Of a stretch of DNA of 64,000 bases, positions 12,301-23,499 are shown piece by piece. Source of the DNA: Petunia secreta. Lineage: Eukaryota; Streptophyta; Magnoliopsida; Solanales; Solanaceae. Each line of letters begins with the position of its first letter. Position 1 is the first letter of the stretch. Location: positions 62,001-126,000 of the forward strand of contig JARKIP010000099.1 of the NCBI GenBank assembly GCA_029990175.1. The letters are read 5' to 3'. The notes beneath the pieces were generated by a model, which searched no databases, had not been told where the DNA came from, and saw nothing but the letters and a program-made list of their open reading frames with translations. A program made the translations under genes and the position numbers.

Positions 12301-12465
12301 AGTTAAACTTGCTCTGCTTCTACCAGTTGCTACCGCATCAGTTGAAAGAGCTTTTTCGGCAATGAAGTTTATCAAAAATGACTTGCGGAACCGAATGGAT
12401 GAAAAATTTTTTAGTGGTTGCATGGTGCCTTATGTAGAAAGAGGTGTATTTAGTACTATTTCTAA

Positions 12466-12470
12466 CGATG
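12466..12470. repeat. Target duplication CGATG of the nested LTR element (left)
   Basis: CGATG precedes the 5' LTR and is repeated at 21784-21788 after the 3' LTR. The transposase reading resumes exactly across it. Confidence 0.95.
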
Positions 12471-15020
12471 TGAAACGACCTCGGTCAGTCGTTTCGGAAG
12501 CTAGGACTCCGATTGGCGTGCCGATAATTTTAAAATATTCGTAATGTCCATTAGGACATGTCTGCAAAATTTGAGCTAAATTAGACCTCGTTTGGTAGGC
12601 ATCGGAAGAAGGTTTCAGTTTTTATTGGCAATTAATATTAAAAGGAGATTTTCGAGCTCGGTTTTTGCCGAATGAGCTCCGATTCGAAATCCGAAAGCGC
12701 CGTTGGGTTCGTATGATTATTTATGACTTTTGTGAACTTTCGAAAGTGAATTTCGATGTTGTTCGGCTAGTTTCCGCTAAAATGCCGAAAGTTAAATAAT
12801 TTGACTTCTTTTCATTTAAATTCGCATCTTGAGTTTCGGGAGTCCAATTTGAAATCCGTCTTCGCGAGTATGTTACATATATTTTGTATAACTCGTATGC
12901 AAAAGTTGGAATTATTTCGAATATCGTAGGGTACTATTTTAATTGTCGCCGCGAAAACGAAAAGAAAAGAAAATAAAATAAAAGAAAAAAAAAAAAAAAG
13001 GAAAAGGTCGGTTGGTCCTTAGCTTAAATGCTAAGGACGGAGTTAATAGATACAGAAACAGGAGCATTGGAGCAAAAAATTGCAGAGACGCGAAACAAAA
13101 AAATATGCAGTGGAAAAATGCCAGAAAATAAGAAAAGGGGCCGGGAAAAAGTAGAATTTTCACCCTGAAACATTCAGGTAATGATCCTAATATAGTATTT
13201 GAGTTTATTACGTGTGTTTAAATATATTTTTGCGGTAAAAATAGGAATATTAGACATCGCCCTAATGACGTAAATTGATAGTTTAAAGGGTCAAATGGAC
13301 CCCGATAATGAAATTGATTATGTATTCGTGCTCAGTGAGTTACGGGAAACTTATAAATATAATTTATTTGGGATTTGGTTATGTGGCCTTAAACCCTGTA
13401 CATAGGCCTGGCCTGCGTATTGCGTATGCGAATAGGGTATCAGGTTCCTACCTGGATTGCCCTAAGATGTGAGGAATGAAGCCTTTAGCCTAATGTGATA
13501 TATTTTTCTGCTTATTGATCACAGTGGGATCGTTTGGCAATGAATTCAAAAAAAATAACGCGGTTGTTGGTCGCAATGCTAACTTTTGAGAGAGGTAAGT
13601 GTTTATATCCATTTCATTGGAGGCACCTGGCCTCGTGGATTTTCTACCACGTATTCCTTACGTGTGTAGCTGCCGATAGGCGTACTCATTACGCCTTAGC
13701 TTTGGATTTATATTGTATATTATATGTTATGTCCTATTGTTGGTATTGTATTGAGGATTTGAGCATTGTACCCTGGCTGCGAGTTGGCATCTACTTCCCG
13801 GTTGTCGATGAGAGTCCCTAGCCGGTGAAGGGTTATTGCATCACATTGCATTCATATGCATTACATTGCATATCATATTGAGGGCAGGAGTATTCCGCCC
13901 CAGGAGCAGGAGGATTCCGCTCCATTGTATCATATTGAGGGCAGGAGTATTCCGCCCCAGGAGCAGGAGTATTCCGCTCCATTGTATCACATTGAGGGTA
14001 GGAGGATTCCGCCCCAAGAGCAGGAGTATTCCGCTCTTATGTCAGATATTGAGTGCAGGAGTATTCCGCCTCAGCTTTATATTATATCGGGTGCAGGAGT
14101 ATTCCGCCCCAGGAGAGTGCAGGAGTATTCCGCCTCTGGTTTATATTATATCGGGTGCAGGAGTATTCCGCCCCAGGAGCAGGAGTATTCCGCTCCAGTT
14201 GGTTATCAGATTGGATTCCCCTCGAATGCAGGAGTATTCCGCTTCGGGATGGGATTACGGGCACATGTGACCCTACGCATCATATTTCATCTCATTTCAT
14301 CTCACTTCATTTTATTTCATTTCATTTCATTTCATACCATTGTGTAAACTTGTGGTACATAACTATTGTCTTGCTTATATGTGCATTTCTTAATTGTTGT
14401 TATGTTTCTGGCACGCATCCTTGGTTGAGTTTATAAGTTTCTTACGTGTTTTCGGTTGTTATCTGGCTCTACCTTTTTATAATTTAAATAAAAGAAATTT
14501 GGTTTATCTGTTTCTTCTCCCTGGCTAGCTATCCTATTCTTTGAGGTGGCTAGTCTGCCCCACTTATTGAGTCCTTTTGACTCACCCTTGTTTGTTGTTT
14601 GTTTCTTTTTCTACCTATTTCGTTTCGGCAGGTTCGCTCCAGGATTGAGTTCGCCACGTTGTGAAGGAGCGAAGACGACTTCAGCTGTCAGGGTGAGCCA
14701 GCTTTTATTCCGGATGGCCACCTGTTTATTGGTTATTATTTCAGTTGCATTTTGCTCCCTTCAGGAGGTATTTGTCTTCTTTTGTACTCTTAGATGTCTG
14801 GTCTGGATAACCCTAAACCTAGTATGTTGGGTAGTCAGCTGTAATTTCTTTTGTACAGCTTAGAGGTATCAGTATGTCAGTGTTTTTTTTTTAAGCCTTG
14901 TTCTTATTAATGAATTGAATTATATTTATTTGCCTAATTTAATTGGTAAGGGTTCGCCCGACGGGTCTAGGGAAGGATGTCGGGTGCCCGCACGGCCTAA
15001 CCGGATTTCGGGTCGTGTCA
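12471..15020 (+). repeat. 5' LTR (2550 bp)
   Basis: It starts TGAAACGACC and ends GTGTCA just before the primer site. It contains the GCAGGAGTATTCCGC array (13882-14244) and a TTTCA-rich run (14279-14338). Short ORFs in this LTR come from the repeats and are not genes. Confidence 0.95.
13882..14244 (+). repeat. GCAGGAGTATTCCGC array inside the 5' LTR
   Basis: About twelve copies of a 15-bp core, mostly paired within units of 55-60 bp that alternate CCCC-AGGA and CTCCATTGTATCA spacers. The same array is in the 3' LTR at 20647-21009. Units differ by point changes, so it is an older tandem array that expanded before this insertion. Confidence 0.93.
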
Positions 15021-15022
15021 GT

Positions 15023-15034
15023 TGGTATCAGAGC
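15023..15034 (+). other. Primer-binding site (initiator tRNA-Met)
   Basis: TGGTATCAGAGC, two bases after the 5' LTR, is complementary to the 3' end of plant initiator tRNA-Met, the usual primer of Tekay/Del elements. Confidence 0.9.
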
Positions 15035-15949
15035 CCGGTTTAGAGTTTATCCAGACTAAGACAGTGTCTAGTAGAGTCTCGCTGATGGGTACGTAGACGT
15101 CCGTACTTATCTACGAGAGGCTATGATGGCATTTAGAAAGTTTCACTTCCTTCATTTCTGATCATGCGTCGGTCTAGGATGCAAAAGTATTTTCGTTAAT
15201 TCGTTCGTGGTAATTGTGAGCCCTCGCACGATAAATCAGCAAACAGTGTGAGTTCAAGACGAAGCAGTTTAGCCAAGGGCTAGCACTGACGAAGCCCCGA
15301 GTGTTTTTTTTTATCGTGCTGACGATCTAATTACGGAGGTCCCAGTTGTACGGGCTCGCGTTGGGCAAGGGAGCAGGGCCTTGTAGTTCTCTTGGTTCTC
15401 TATGATGCTTTACGAGAATCTTGGTGACGCAGATACCGCAAGAACCTATTATTCGCTAGGCAGCTTATAAGGTTGCTGCAGATGTGGACGTTCGATCTCA
15501 GGGAGCTCCTTTTCTGGTTCTTAATATTGCTGCAGTAAATTATGTTCCGGAGGTAGCATGTGTTGTACCTCTAATTATTCTGGCTGGTTAACTAGCCGAG
15601 GTAACAGCTCGGTCCGAGTGCCCAAAGTGGTTGCATTATTTTACGCGGTTGAATCTTCCGATATTCTCAAGCCATGCATCATATAATCCTTGGGTAAGTT
15701 TTTTTTTTAAAAAAGTAAAATGATGTCAGCGTATCCTTCAGGCTCTTGATCATATCGAGCGGTATGGTGTTGATTATTCTTCTTTCCAGTGTTAGGGTCC
15801 AGCCTTGAATTTGTGGGCCGCTCTCTTATTAGTTAACTTGATTCGGTTTTTCTTCTAGATTCGTGGAAAATTTCCTTTCGAGTAGCGAACGAGATGAAAA
15901 GTGTTACCAGTTCGAGTGGATTTGACAGGGTAGCCTGTCGGTTAGCCTG

Positions 15950-16680
15950 TTGGTTTCAGAATATAAGATTGAATTCTATAAAATGGCCGAATATGCATTT
16001 GAACTAGTTCATGAGCCTTTCGAGAGATTCAGAGATTTATTGATGACCTTTAATTTTCCCTGAAATCCAAGATGGCTCGAGAAATTGAGGTCTGGATTTT
16101 ATTTGATGTTGTTGTTAATATTGCCCAAAGGTTCGAGGCATACCATAAGTTAGAGCGGGAAAGTAAGAGATCCCGTGGCCCTGGTGGGCAACCATGGTAC
16201 CTCATTTGGAGGTAAGATTTTTGATTATTTTGGGAGGTCACCTTCCAAGTTATCTCAGCATGTGTCACGTAATTCTTAGAGTGCGCCAGTAGCTCGTCAA
16301 GATCGGATTCAGTCTTTTTTTTACAACTATCAACAATCTGCCCAGTTCCTATATTTAGCGAAAGGGTGTTATCATTGTCGTGGGTCTGATTATCTTTTGA
16401 AGAGTTTTTCTGTTATCATTGTTGTGAGTCTGGTTATCCTTTGAGGAGTTTTTCTTTACTCCAGCAAGTAGACAATCGTCCTTCTTCTTGCCCTCAGGCA
16501 CCTGCACAGTCGCAAAAATTTCATTTAAATGTTAATCAATAAGAGAAATGCCACAATCCAGTAGAGGTCGAGAGCGTGGTGGTAGTGGTTCTTCTAGAAG
16601 TAATTATCAAGGTAGTGGCTCGACTCAGCTGCAGAGGCAGTTCTATGAACTGCTAGTCTGGCAGGATGTTGAGGTATCTG
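15950..16680 (+). pseudogene. Gag remnant of the Tekay-like element
   Basis: Broken plus-strand frames read KMAREIEVW then VVNIAQRFEAYHKLERESK, which resemble the end of chromovirus Gag. A zinc-knuckle-like CYHCRGSDYLLK (near 16370) and an RGRERGGSGSSRSNYQGSGS tail follow. The knuckle coding stretch is present twice as a 44-bp tandem duplication (16367-16410 and 16411-16454). Many stops interrupt it, and there is no initiator frame. It sits in the expected place after the primer site. Confidence 0.55.
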
Positions 16681-17926
16681 ATGTAGTACACCCATGTATT
16701 TTTTCTTCTCTTAAATGTGAGTAAGATTTGAAGCTTTTGATCGATCTGAAAATAGTGTGTCTTATCATGTTTCAATGGTTTCCTTGGATGTCGTTTCGAT
16801 TAAGAATCGGTTGTGGTAGAGGGGCGAGCTTCTGGTATGATTTATTCCTGGCATTTGTGAGACCTTACTATTTTTTTCTAGTCTAAATATGAGAGATTTG
16901 GCAGTAAGTGTCGGTATTGTCTGCCTGGCATCTTGTTGTTCCACCTTCTGTTATTATGTCAAATCAGTTTACCTCTCTTCTCGGAATTTCGTGTTAGTAG
17001 GATAATGGGATCCTAATTCTTCACCATCAGCAAGTGTTATCGTTTCTTCCAGTGTAGAGATATTAGTAAGTAATATTCGATCTACGTATCTCCTTTTGGT
17101 TCAAAACGCTAATAAAGTCATGTTATCTTATGAGCTTGTCTGGGTTATAAAAGGGTTTCTGGTAAATTGTCAGAATTTCCTTCTTATTGGAAGGTTAAAA
17201 CTGGTATGGATGTTTTTCCATAAAGCTTATTTAATGTCTATCTCTTCAATTGCGATTTTTTTGGCTCGCCTGATGCGGAAGTAGTCTAGCTTTGGTAGTC
17301 AAGCAAATAAGAAGATGAACTTCCTGAAGCTCTAATTATTTCTATCCTCGATCTATTTCCATTTCTTATTCGTCCGGCACTAGTAAGCTTGGGCGATTGG
17401 TAGCCGCTTGTGACGTTCCCTGTGTTGAGCCAGAGTACGTGTTATTGTGGCCGGGTAAGCATATTATTGTTTTGGAAGCATATTATTGTTTTGGTCCAGT
17501 TGTCTCATCTTGTTATCCGTTTAACATGTTTATGTCATCGGTTTATCCGGGTATCCATTCCCGTGTATAGTATACCGCTGGTTCTGTTTTGCGGATCATC
17601 CAGTTTCAGGGGAAACTCTGCCGAAATTTTTACATAGAAGTACCATCCATTAGGCGATGGTGTTTACGGCAAAGGTATGGAGTTGTGAACTTGAGAGTTG
17701 CAGCTGTTTGGCAACTCAAGAGGGTAATGTAGTAGCTCAGGTCTGAGCCGCATTCTGTTTTTAGCTAAATCTTCTTTAGTCCAGCAGACTGTGCGAGGAT
17801 GGTTATTCCTATTCAAATGGCTGCATGAGTTTGTGCTTTAAGTGGAGGAGTCTTCCTCCAAATACTGAATGGTAATATTAAATCTCTGAGGTGTTGATAT
17901 CACTTTTCTCACGACCCAAAGTAAGG
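16681..17926. other. Scrambled interior of the Tekay-like element
   Basis: No frame is maintained and I recognise no domain with confidence. Words such as the stretch near 16915-16950 may be protease-region relics. Treated as decayed pol DNA. Confidence 0.4.
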
Positions 17927-18420
17927 CTACGACAGAAATCTACAATGAGTGTCGATCACTGCTAAACCCACTAATAATCTATTAATGATAGAGATAAGCT
18001 GGCAACCTGACCATATATACGTACCTATCTGCTGAAACCATAAAGTCTGGAAAGATGACACGATTTTAACTTGCTGGCAATTAGAACATTGAGCCACAAA
18101 TTTTGCTATGTCACACTTCATTTCGTCCCACCAATAAATCTGCTTAAGATCACGGTACACCTTAGTCGAACCTGGATGAATACTGTATTTGGAATAATGT
18201 GCCTCCATCATAATCTATCCACGTAAATCTGTGACATCAGAAATACAAAGTCTATCTTTATACATGAGAACACCGTCAGTAGTGACCCTGTATGGTGACT
18301 TCGGTTTTCCTTGGGCTATCTGTCTATATTCAACTAGAACTGGATCCTCATACTGACGCTGTTTTACTTCATGGAAATTTAGAGTGAAAGATCTAGTGCA
18401 GCTTGTCGTCCATCCGTCAT
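17927..18420 (-). pseudogene. Integrase zinc-finger block in inverted orientation
   Basis: The minus strand encodes a connection segment (QYEDPVLVEYRQIAQGK, then DRLCISDVTDLRG) followed by the HHCC integrase region with EAHYSKYSIHPGSTKVYRDL, YWWDEMK and FVAQCSNCQQVKI. These are characteristic of chromovirus integrase. After the CxxC pair the frame decays. The block is inverted relative to the element's LTRs, gag and polypurine tract. Confidence 0.8.
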
Positions 18421-18589
18421 TGGCATATCTCCTTCACACCTTAACTCCTTGAGAGGTTACTTTAGCGTTGTAAGCGCTCATGTAATCAACTTTGTTGCTG
18501 GTATTCTGCCTCAGCTCATGGTCCAACTACGTGTCTCCTTTATTTTTACTTTTTCAAGTCATAATATTTTCAATTGAAAGACAATACCC

Positions 18590-18700
18590 TAAAGTAGGTG
18601 TTCAGTCTGGAGATCATTCCTGATCTGCATCATACTATCCAGAAGTATTTGCCTGATCCTTATCCTTATATGATAGACCCTGTTCAGATGAACCTTTGAC
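18590..18700 (+). pseudogene. Pol C-terminal remnant, plus strand
   Basis: A short plus-strand reading includes LHHTIQKYLPDPYPYMIDPV, resembling the segment just upstream of the chromodomain in Tekay-type integrases. It is in the element's normal orientation, so only the block to its left is inverted. From here to 19222 no frame persists. Confidence 0.5.
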
Positions 18701-19197
18701 ATACATTAGGATACGAGTAATTACATTCCCACAAAGAGCTTGCGGAACAACACTAACATCAATTGAGATGTTGCCTAGTGTGTTCGTAAAAATAATATAG
18801 CTTGCATCAAATCTTCTATAGTGAGTGGTGACAAGGTACTTCAAAAGCTCCCCGATTGCATCAAGCGTAATCTAATTCTTTGTTTCATCGACTTGTTCTA
18901 TATCGAAAGGTATATCGAAAAGGTGATTCTTGGCTGAATCATGTTAGTCCATCCAGAGTTTCGTATATCTTTGCTTCGAAAATGCAGAATTCTCCTCTCG
19001 TGATCGAGGAAGGATCGGTTTAGTCAGAATAACTTGGGCAATGACGTTATGATATTATCCAGCTATGTTTTTATCCAAGGGTTTGATGTGCATGTCATAA
19101 CTCTGATTCTGTAATTATGAGATCATGTCCGTGGAGTAGTTTATGAAGGTTGTGTAAGTTCTCTTGTTATCTGCGTAAATCTTGCTTTAGATTTAGG

Positions 19198-19235
19198 CTC
19201 GTTCGAGGACGAATGAGAGTTTAAGTGGAGGAGAA
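19198..19235 (+). other. Hairpin and polypurine tract before the 3' LTR
   Basis: CTCGTTCG (19198-19205), loop AGGA, CGAATGAG (19210-19217) can pair over 8 bp with one G-U. The polypurine tract AAGTGGAGGAGAA (19223-19235) follows directly, then TG of the 3' LTR. Confidence 0.75.
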
Positions 19236-21783
19236 TGAAACGACCTCGGTCAGTCGTTTCGGAAGCTAGGACTCCGATTGGCGTGCCGATAATTTTAAAA
19301 TATTCGTAATGTCCATTAGGACATGTCTGCAAAATTTGAGCTAAATTAGACCTCGTTTGGTAGGCATCGGAAGAAGGTTTCAGTTTTTATTGGCAATTAA
19401 TATTAAAAGGAGATTTTCGAGCTCGGTTTTTGCCGAATGAGCTCCGATTCGAAATCCGAAAGCGCCGTTGGGTTCGTATGATTATTTATGACTTTTGTGA
19501 ACTTTCGAAAGTGAATTTCGATGTTGTTCGGCTAGTTTCCGCTAAAATGCCGAAAGTTAAATAATTTGACTTCTTTTCATTTAAATTCGCATCTTGAGTT
19601 TCGGGAGTCCAATTTGAAATCCGTCTTCGCGAGTATGTTACATATATTTTGTATAACTCGTATGCAAAAGTTGGAATTATTTCGAATATCGTAGGGTACT
19701 ATTTTAATTGTCGCCGCGAAAACGAAAAGAAAAGAAAATAAAAAAAAAGAAAAAAAAAAAAAGGAAAAGGTCGGTTGGTCCTTAGCTTAAATGCTAAGGA
19801 CGGAGTTAATAGATACAGAAACAGGAGCATTGGAGCAAAAAATTGCAGAGACGCGAAACAAAAAAATATGCAGTGGAAAAATGCCAGAAAATAAGAAAAG
19901 GGGCCGGGAAAAAGTAGAATTTTCACCCTGAAACATTCAGGTAATGATCCTAATATAGTATTTGAGTTTATTACGTGTGTTTAAATATATTTTTGCGGTA
20001 AAAATAGGAATATTAGACATCGCCCTAATGACGTAAATTGATAGTTTAAAGGGTCAAATGGACCCCGATAATGAAATTGATTATGTATTCGTGCTCAGTG
20101 AGTTACGGGAAACTTATAAATATAATTTATTTGGGATTTGGTTATGTGGCCTTAAACCCTGTACATAGGCCTGGCCTGCGTATTGCGTATGCGAATAGGG
20201 TATCAGGTTCCTACCTGGATTGCCCTAAGATGTGAGGAATGAAGCCTTTAGCCTAATGTGATATATTTTTCTGCTTATTGATCACAGTGGGATCGTTTGG
20301 CAATGAATTCAAAAAAAATAACGCGGTTGTTGGTCGCAATGCTAACTTTTGAGAGAGGTAAGTGTTTATATCCATTTCATTGGAGGCACCTGGCCTCGTG
20401 GATTTTCTACCACGTATTCCTTACGTGTGTAGCTGCCGATAGGCGTACTCATTACGCCTTAGCTTTGGATTTATATTGTATATTATATGTTATGTCCTAT
20501 TGTTGGTATTGTATTGAGGATTTGAGCATTGTACCCTGGCTGCGAGTTGGCATCTACTTCCCGGTTGTCGATGAGAGTCCCGAGCCGGTGAAGGGTTATT
20601 GCATCACATTGCATTCATATGCATTACATTGCATATCATATTGAGGGCAGGAGTATTCCGCCCCAGGAGCAGGAGGATTCCGCTCCATTGTATCATATTG
20701 AGGGCAGGAGTATTCCGCCCCAGGAGCAGGAGTATTCCGCTCCATTGTATCACATTGAGGGTAGGAGGATTCCGCCCCAAGAGCAGGAGTATTCCGCTCT
20801 TATGTCAGATATTGAGTGCAGGAGTATTCCGCCTCAGCTTTATATTATATCGGGTGCAGGAGTATTCCGCCCCAGGAGAGTGCAGGAGTATTCCGCCTCT
20901 GGTTTATATTATATCGGGTGCAGGAGTATTCCGCCCCAGGAGCAGGAGTATTCCGCTCCAGTTGGTTATCAGATTGGATTTCCCTCGAATGCAGGAGTAT
21001 TCCGCTTCGGGATGGGATTACGGGCACATGTGACCCTACGCATCATATTTCATCTCATTTCATCTCACTTCATTTTATTTCATTTCATTTCATTTCATAC
21101 CATTGTGTAAACTTGTGGTACATAACTATTGTCTTGCTTATATGTGCATTTCTTAACTGTTGTTATGTTTCTGGCACGCATCCTTGGTTGAGTTTATAAG
21201 TTTCTTACGTGTTTTCGGTTGTTATCTGGCTCTACCTTTTTATAATTTAAATAAAAGAAATTTGGTTTATCTGTTTCTTCTCCCTGGCTAGCTATCCTAT
21301 TCTTTGAGGTGGCTAGTCTGCCCCACTTATTGAGTCCTTTTGACTCACCCTTGTTTGTTGTTTGTTTCTTTTTCTACCTATTTCGTTTCGGCAGGTTCGC
21401 TCCAGGATTGAGTTCGCCACGTTGTGAAGGAGCGAAGACGACTTCAGCTGTCAGGGTGAGCCAGCTTTTATTCCGGATGGCCACCTGTTTATTGGTTATT
21501 ATTTCAGTTGCATTTTGCTCCCTTCAGGAGGTATTTGTCTTCTTTTGTACTCTTAGATGTCTGGTCTGGATAACCCTAAACCTAGTATGTTGGGTAGTCA
21601 GCTGTAATTTCTTTTGTACAGCTTAGAGGTATCAGTATGTCAGTGTTTTTTTTTTAAGCCTTGTTCTTATTAATGAATTGAATTATATTTATTTGCCTAA
21701 TTTAATTGGTAAGGGTTCGCCCGACGGGTCTAGGGAAGGATGTCGGGTGCCCGCACGGCCTAACCGGATTTCGGATCGTGTCA
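19236..21783 (+). repeat. 3' LTR (2548 bp)
   Basis: Nearly identical to the 5' LTR. Differences I see are T/G near 13819/20582, C/T near 14217, T/C near 14395, G/A near 15012 and the A-rich run near 12975/19741. It ends GTGTCA before CGATG. Confidence 0.95.
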
Positions 21784-21957
21784 CGATGCTATTGTAAAAA
21801 CATTTCAAGAGATGACAATGCGTCGAGTACAATTGTAATAATATATTTATATTGTACTTTAACTAATAGAGTGGTGTTTTATTTTGACAACTTTTTAGTC
21901 GTGTATTTTTTTTTTATATTTTGATACCCCTTAGCAGAAATCCTGGGTCCGCCACTG

Positions 21958-22199
21958 GTGATAGATGATTTGATTAATGGGAGGGTGCTGGAGACTTTGC
22001 TACTAAAGGGTCAAGTATTCAAGTTTCACCTCAAACTAATTTTTTTTAAGGCGGATTATTTCTTTTTCTCTAACTATTATTAAGCACCTACGACTATGAT
22101 TATGGGGCCCCTATTTTTAGCAGAATATCTATATTGCCAAGATCTCCCTAACTCATAAGCATAAATGTTCAGTGACAAAAAAAAATCCTAATGAGAGCC
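21958..22199. other. Flank right of the hAT element
   Basis: Starts with the target duplication GTGATAGA. No gene or repeat recognised. Confidence 0.5.
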
Positions 22200-23140
22200 C
22201 AAATGGAAAATCAAAAGGGACAATTACATTGAGAGACACCATACTCATGAAAAATTACCAAAAAAAATCCCTATTTCGCTACCTTACCCGACATAGCACC
22301 CCCTCCCTTTTTTTTTTTTTTTTCTTTCACTCTATAGCACCCCCTATTTAAAGGAGAAATACCCTAGCCCCTATTTTCTTCAATTTTTTCATAAAAATCC
22401 GTTGAGATCTACTAGTTTTTTGTTAAAATTTTTATTTAATATTTAGATCTAGTGTTTTTCTTGTATAAAACTGTATAGATCTTGGATATTTGTTAAGCTT
22501 TTCTGTAAAATCTGCCTAAAGCACTGTTTAAAATTATTTTTGTGAGTTTATACAATTTTATACATTTTTATACAAGTTTATACAATTCTATAAACGTGTA
22601 TAAAAATGTATAAATTTGTCTATGTACGTATTGACAGTGTATAAACACATTCTATGCACTTTTGTAAATTTTTATAAAGTTGTATATGCGTGTACAAACA
22701 ATGAATAAAGTTGTATAAATTTCAGATTTGTGCACTATTTATGGATGTTTATATAAAGTTTATATTTTTTGTGCATATTTTTGTATTTTTCTTCTTGCAT
22801 ACATATTTTTCTATGTATTTACACGTATAATTTATTATTTTGATAGATTTAGGTATATAAAATTATCAAAAAATAATTATTTAAGCAAATCCACCAATAA
22901 AATAAGGAATCCGGCGAGATCCGGTGAAATTTCAGTTTTTCGGCCACCCGCGGCGAGCATTTCCGGTGGCAGGCCAGTGGCGGTAGAGGGTGGGGAGTGG
23001 CTCCTAGGGTTTTTAGTTCAAATGGGTGCTATGTTATGTAATTTTAAAAATAAGAGGGTGCTATGTTGTGTAATTTAAAAATAAGGGGTGCTATGAATGA
23101 AATGTGGTCCCTCATTTGTAATTTTGTGTTGTGGGCTGCC
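22200..23140. mobile_element. Non-autonomous DNA element, copy 1 of an inverted family pair
   Basis: No long ORF. It has GC-rich CGGTGG words near 22920-23000 and a stretch dense in TATACAA/TGTATAA words (22540-22710). Its right end, read on the minus strand (AATTACAAATGAGGGACCA), resembles the left end of the element at 24490. Its left end (ACCTTACCCGA) resembles the inverted right end of that element. Superfamily not determined. Confidence 0.4.
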
Positions 23141-23499
23141 TAGTTTTGAAATTCTCCCAAATCAAAATAAAAACAGAAATATTTACTTACTGTTAAGCAA
23201 TGTGCAACCATTCGTCATCTTTCATAGTATAGCTACTTATAAAACTTTGTTCACGGGGACAATAACCAAATGACTTTTGACTCAAACATTAGAATAAATG
23301 GTTACTAACAAATATGGGTAGATTATTTATACCACAAGAAATTGTAAAATTTAAATATATTCGATTATTATGAACTTAATACATTTAATTTTAACAATTA
23401 AAAATTAATGTAAATCACATTTATAAAAAAGAACATAAGGTAGGAAATTATTAGGGCCAAGAGAGAAGTTTATGAACTTCACACGAAATTAATCAACTT

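Larger units (their letters stand above)
12471..21783 (+). mobile_element. Tekay-like (chromovirus) LTR retrotransposon with decayed interior
   Basis: LTRs at 12471-15020 and 19236-21783, a 5-bp target duplication CGATG, an initiator tRNA-Met primer site and a polypurine tract define a structurally complete element. By eye the LTRs differ at about five positions plus a 2-bp change in an A run, so insertion is recent. The 4.2-kb interior holds only remnants of gag and pol. One block (about 17930-18420) reads on the minus strand while flanking remnants read on the plus strand. It cannot encode its own enzymes, so another element must have mobilised it. The family is inferred from the primer site, the gag remnant, the DPYPYMIDPVQM-like pol tail and the end motif before the 3' LTR. 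Confidence 0.9.
9663..21838 (+). pseudogene. hAT transposase (TTF zinc finger, dimerisation domain), split by an LTR element
   Basis: A four-codon first exon (ATG at 9663, AAG then GT at 9675) appears to splice to an acceptor ending at 10122, in frame with the long exon 10123-12306. The exon has a TTF-type zinc finger (WFDIYHDWLEYSVSKDAAYC, LYCYLF), a DUF4371-like core with the acidic LLVDESFDVSRKEQ stretch, and the RAQCYDGASNMQG and HCFAHQLQLALV motifs. The C-terminal hAT dimerisation domain (LLPVATASVERAFSAMKFIK) is read in another frame because of a length change in the nine-A run near 12246-12254. The last codons lie beyond the LTR element (21784-21838), ending in a TAA. This architecture matches the ZMYM-like hAT family widespread in dicots. 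Two lesions, the frameshift and the 9.3-kb insertion, inactivate it. The order of the two events cannot be read from the sequence. Confidence 0.9.
9115..21957 (+). mobile_element. hAT DNA transposon, complete, with a nested LTR element
   Basis: The left terminus CAGGGGCGGACCCA (9115-9128) is inverted at the right terminus (TGGGTCCGCCACTG, 21944-21957) with one mismatch. Perfect 8-bp target duplications GTGATAGA lie at 9107-9114 and 21958-21965, the length expected of hAT elements. Subterminal GATACCCCTT words occur near both ends. Without the 9313-bp LTR element and its extra CGATG the transposon would be 3525 bp. It carries one transposase gene. Intact termini and target duplications show that the two ends belong to one insertion. 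Confidence 0.93.

Noticed and set aside
12939..13163. Minus-strand Phe-rich ORF in the LTR (also 19699-19926)
   Set aside because: It arises from A-rich LTR sequence and has no counterpart outside the LTR.
13882..14244. CRISPR-like array
   Set aside because: Units are variable, spacers are themselves repeated, and it lies in a plant LTR.
13836..14436. Overlapping ORFs of 127-163 codons with repeated VFRPRSRSIP-type peptides (also 20599-21199)
   Set aside because: All three frames are open only because of the GCAGGAGTATTCCGC array in the LTR; no start context or homology supports a protein.
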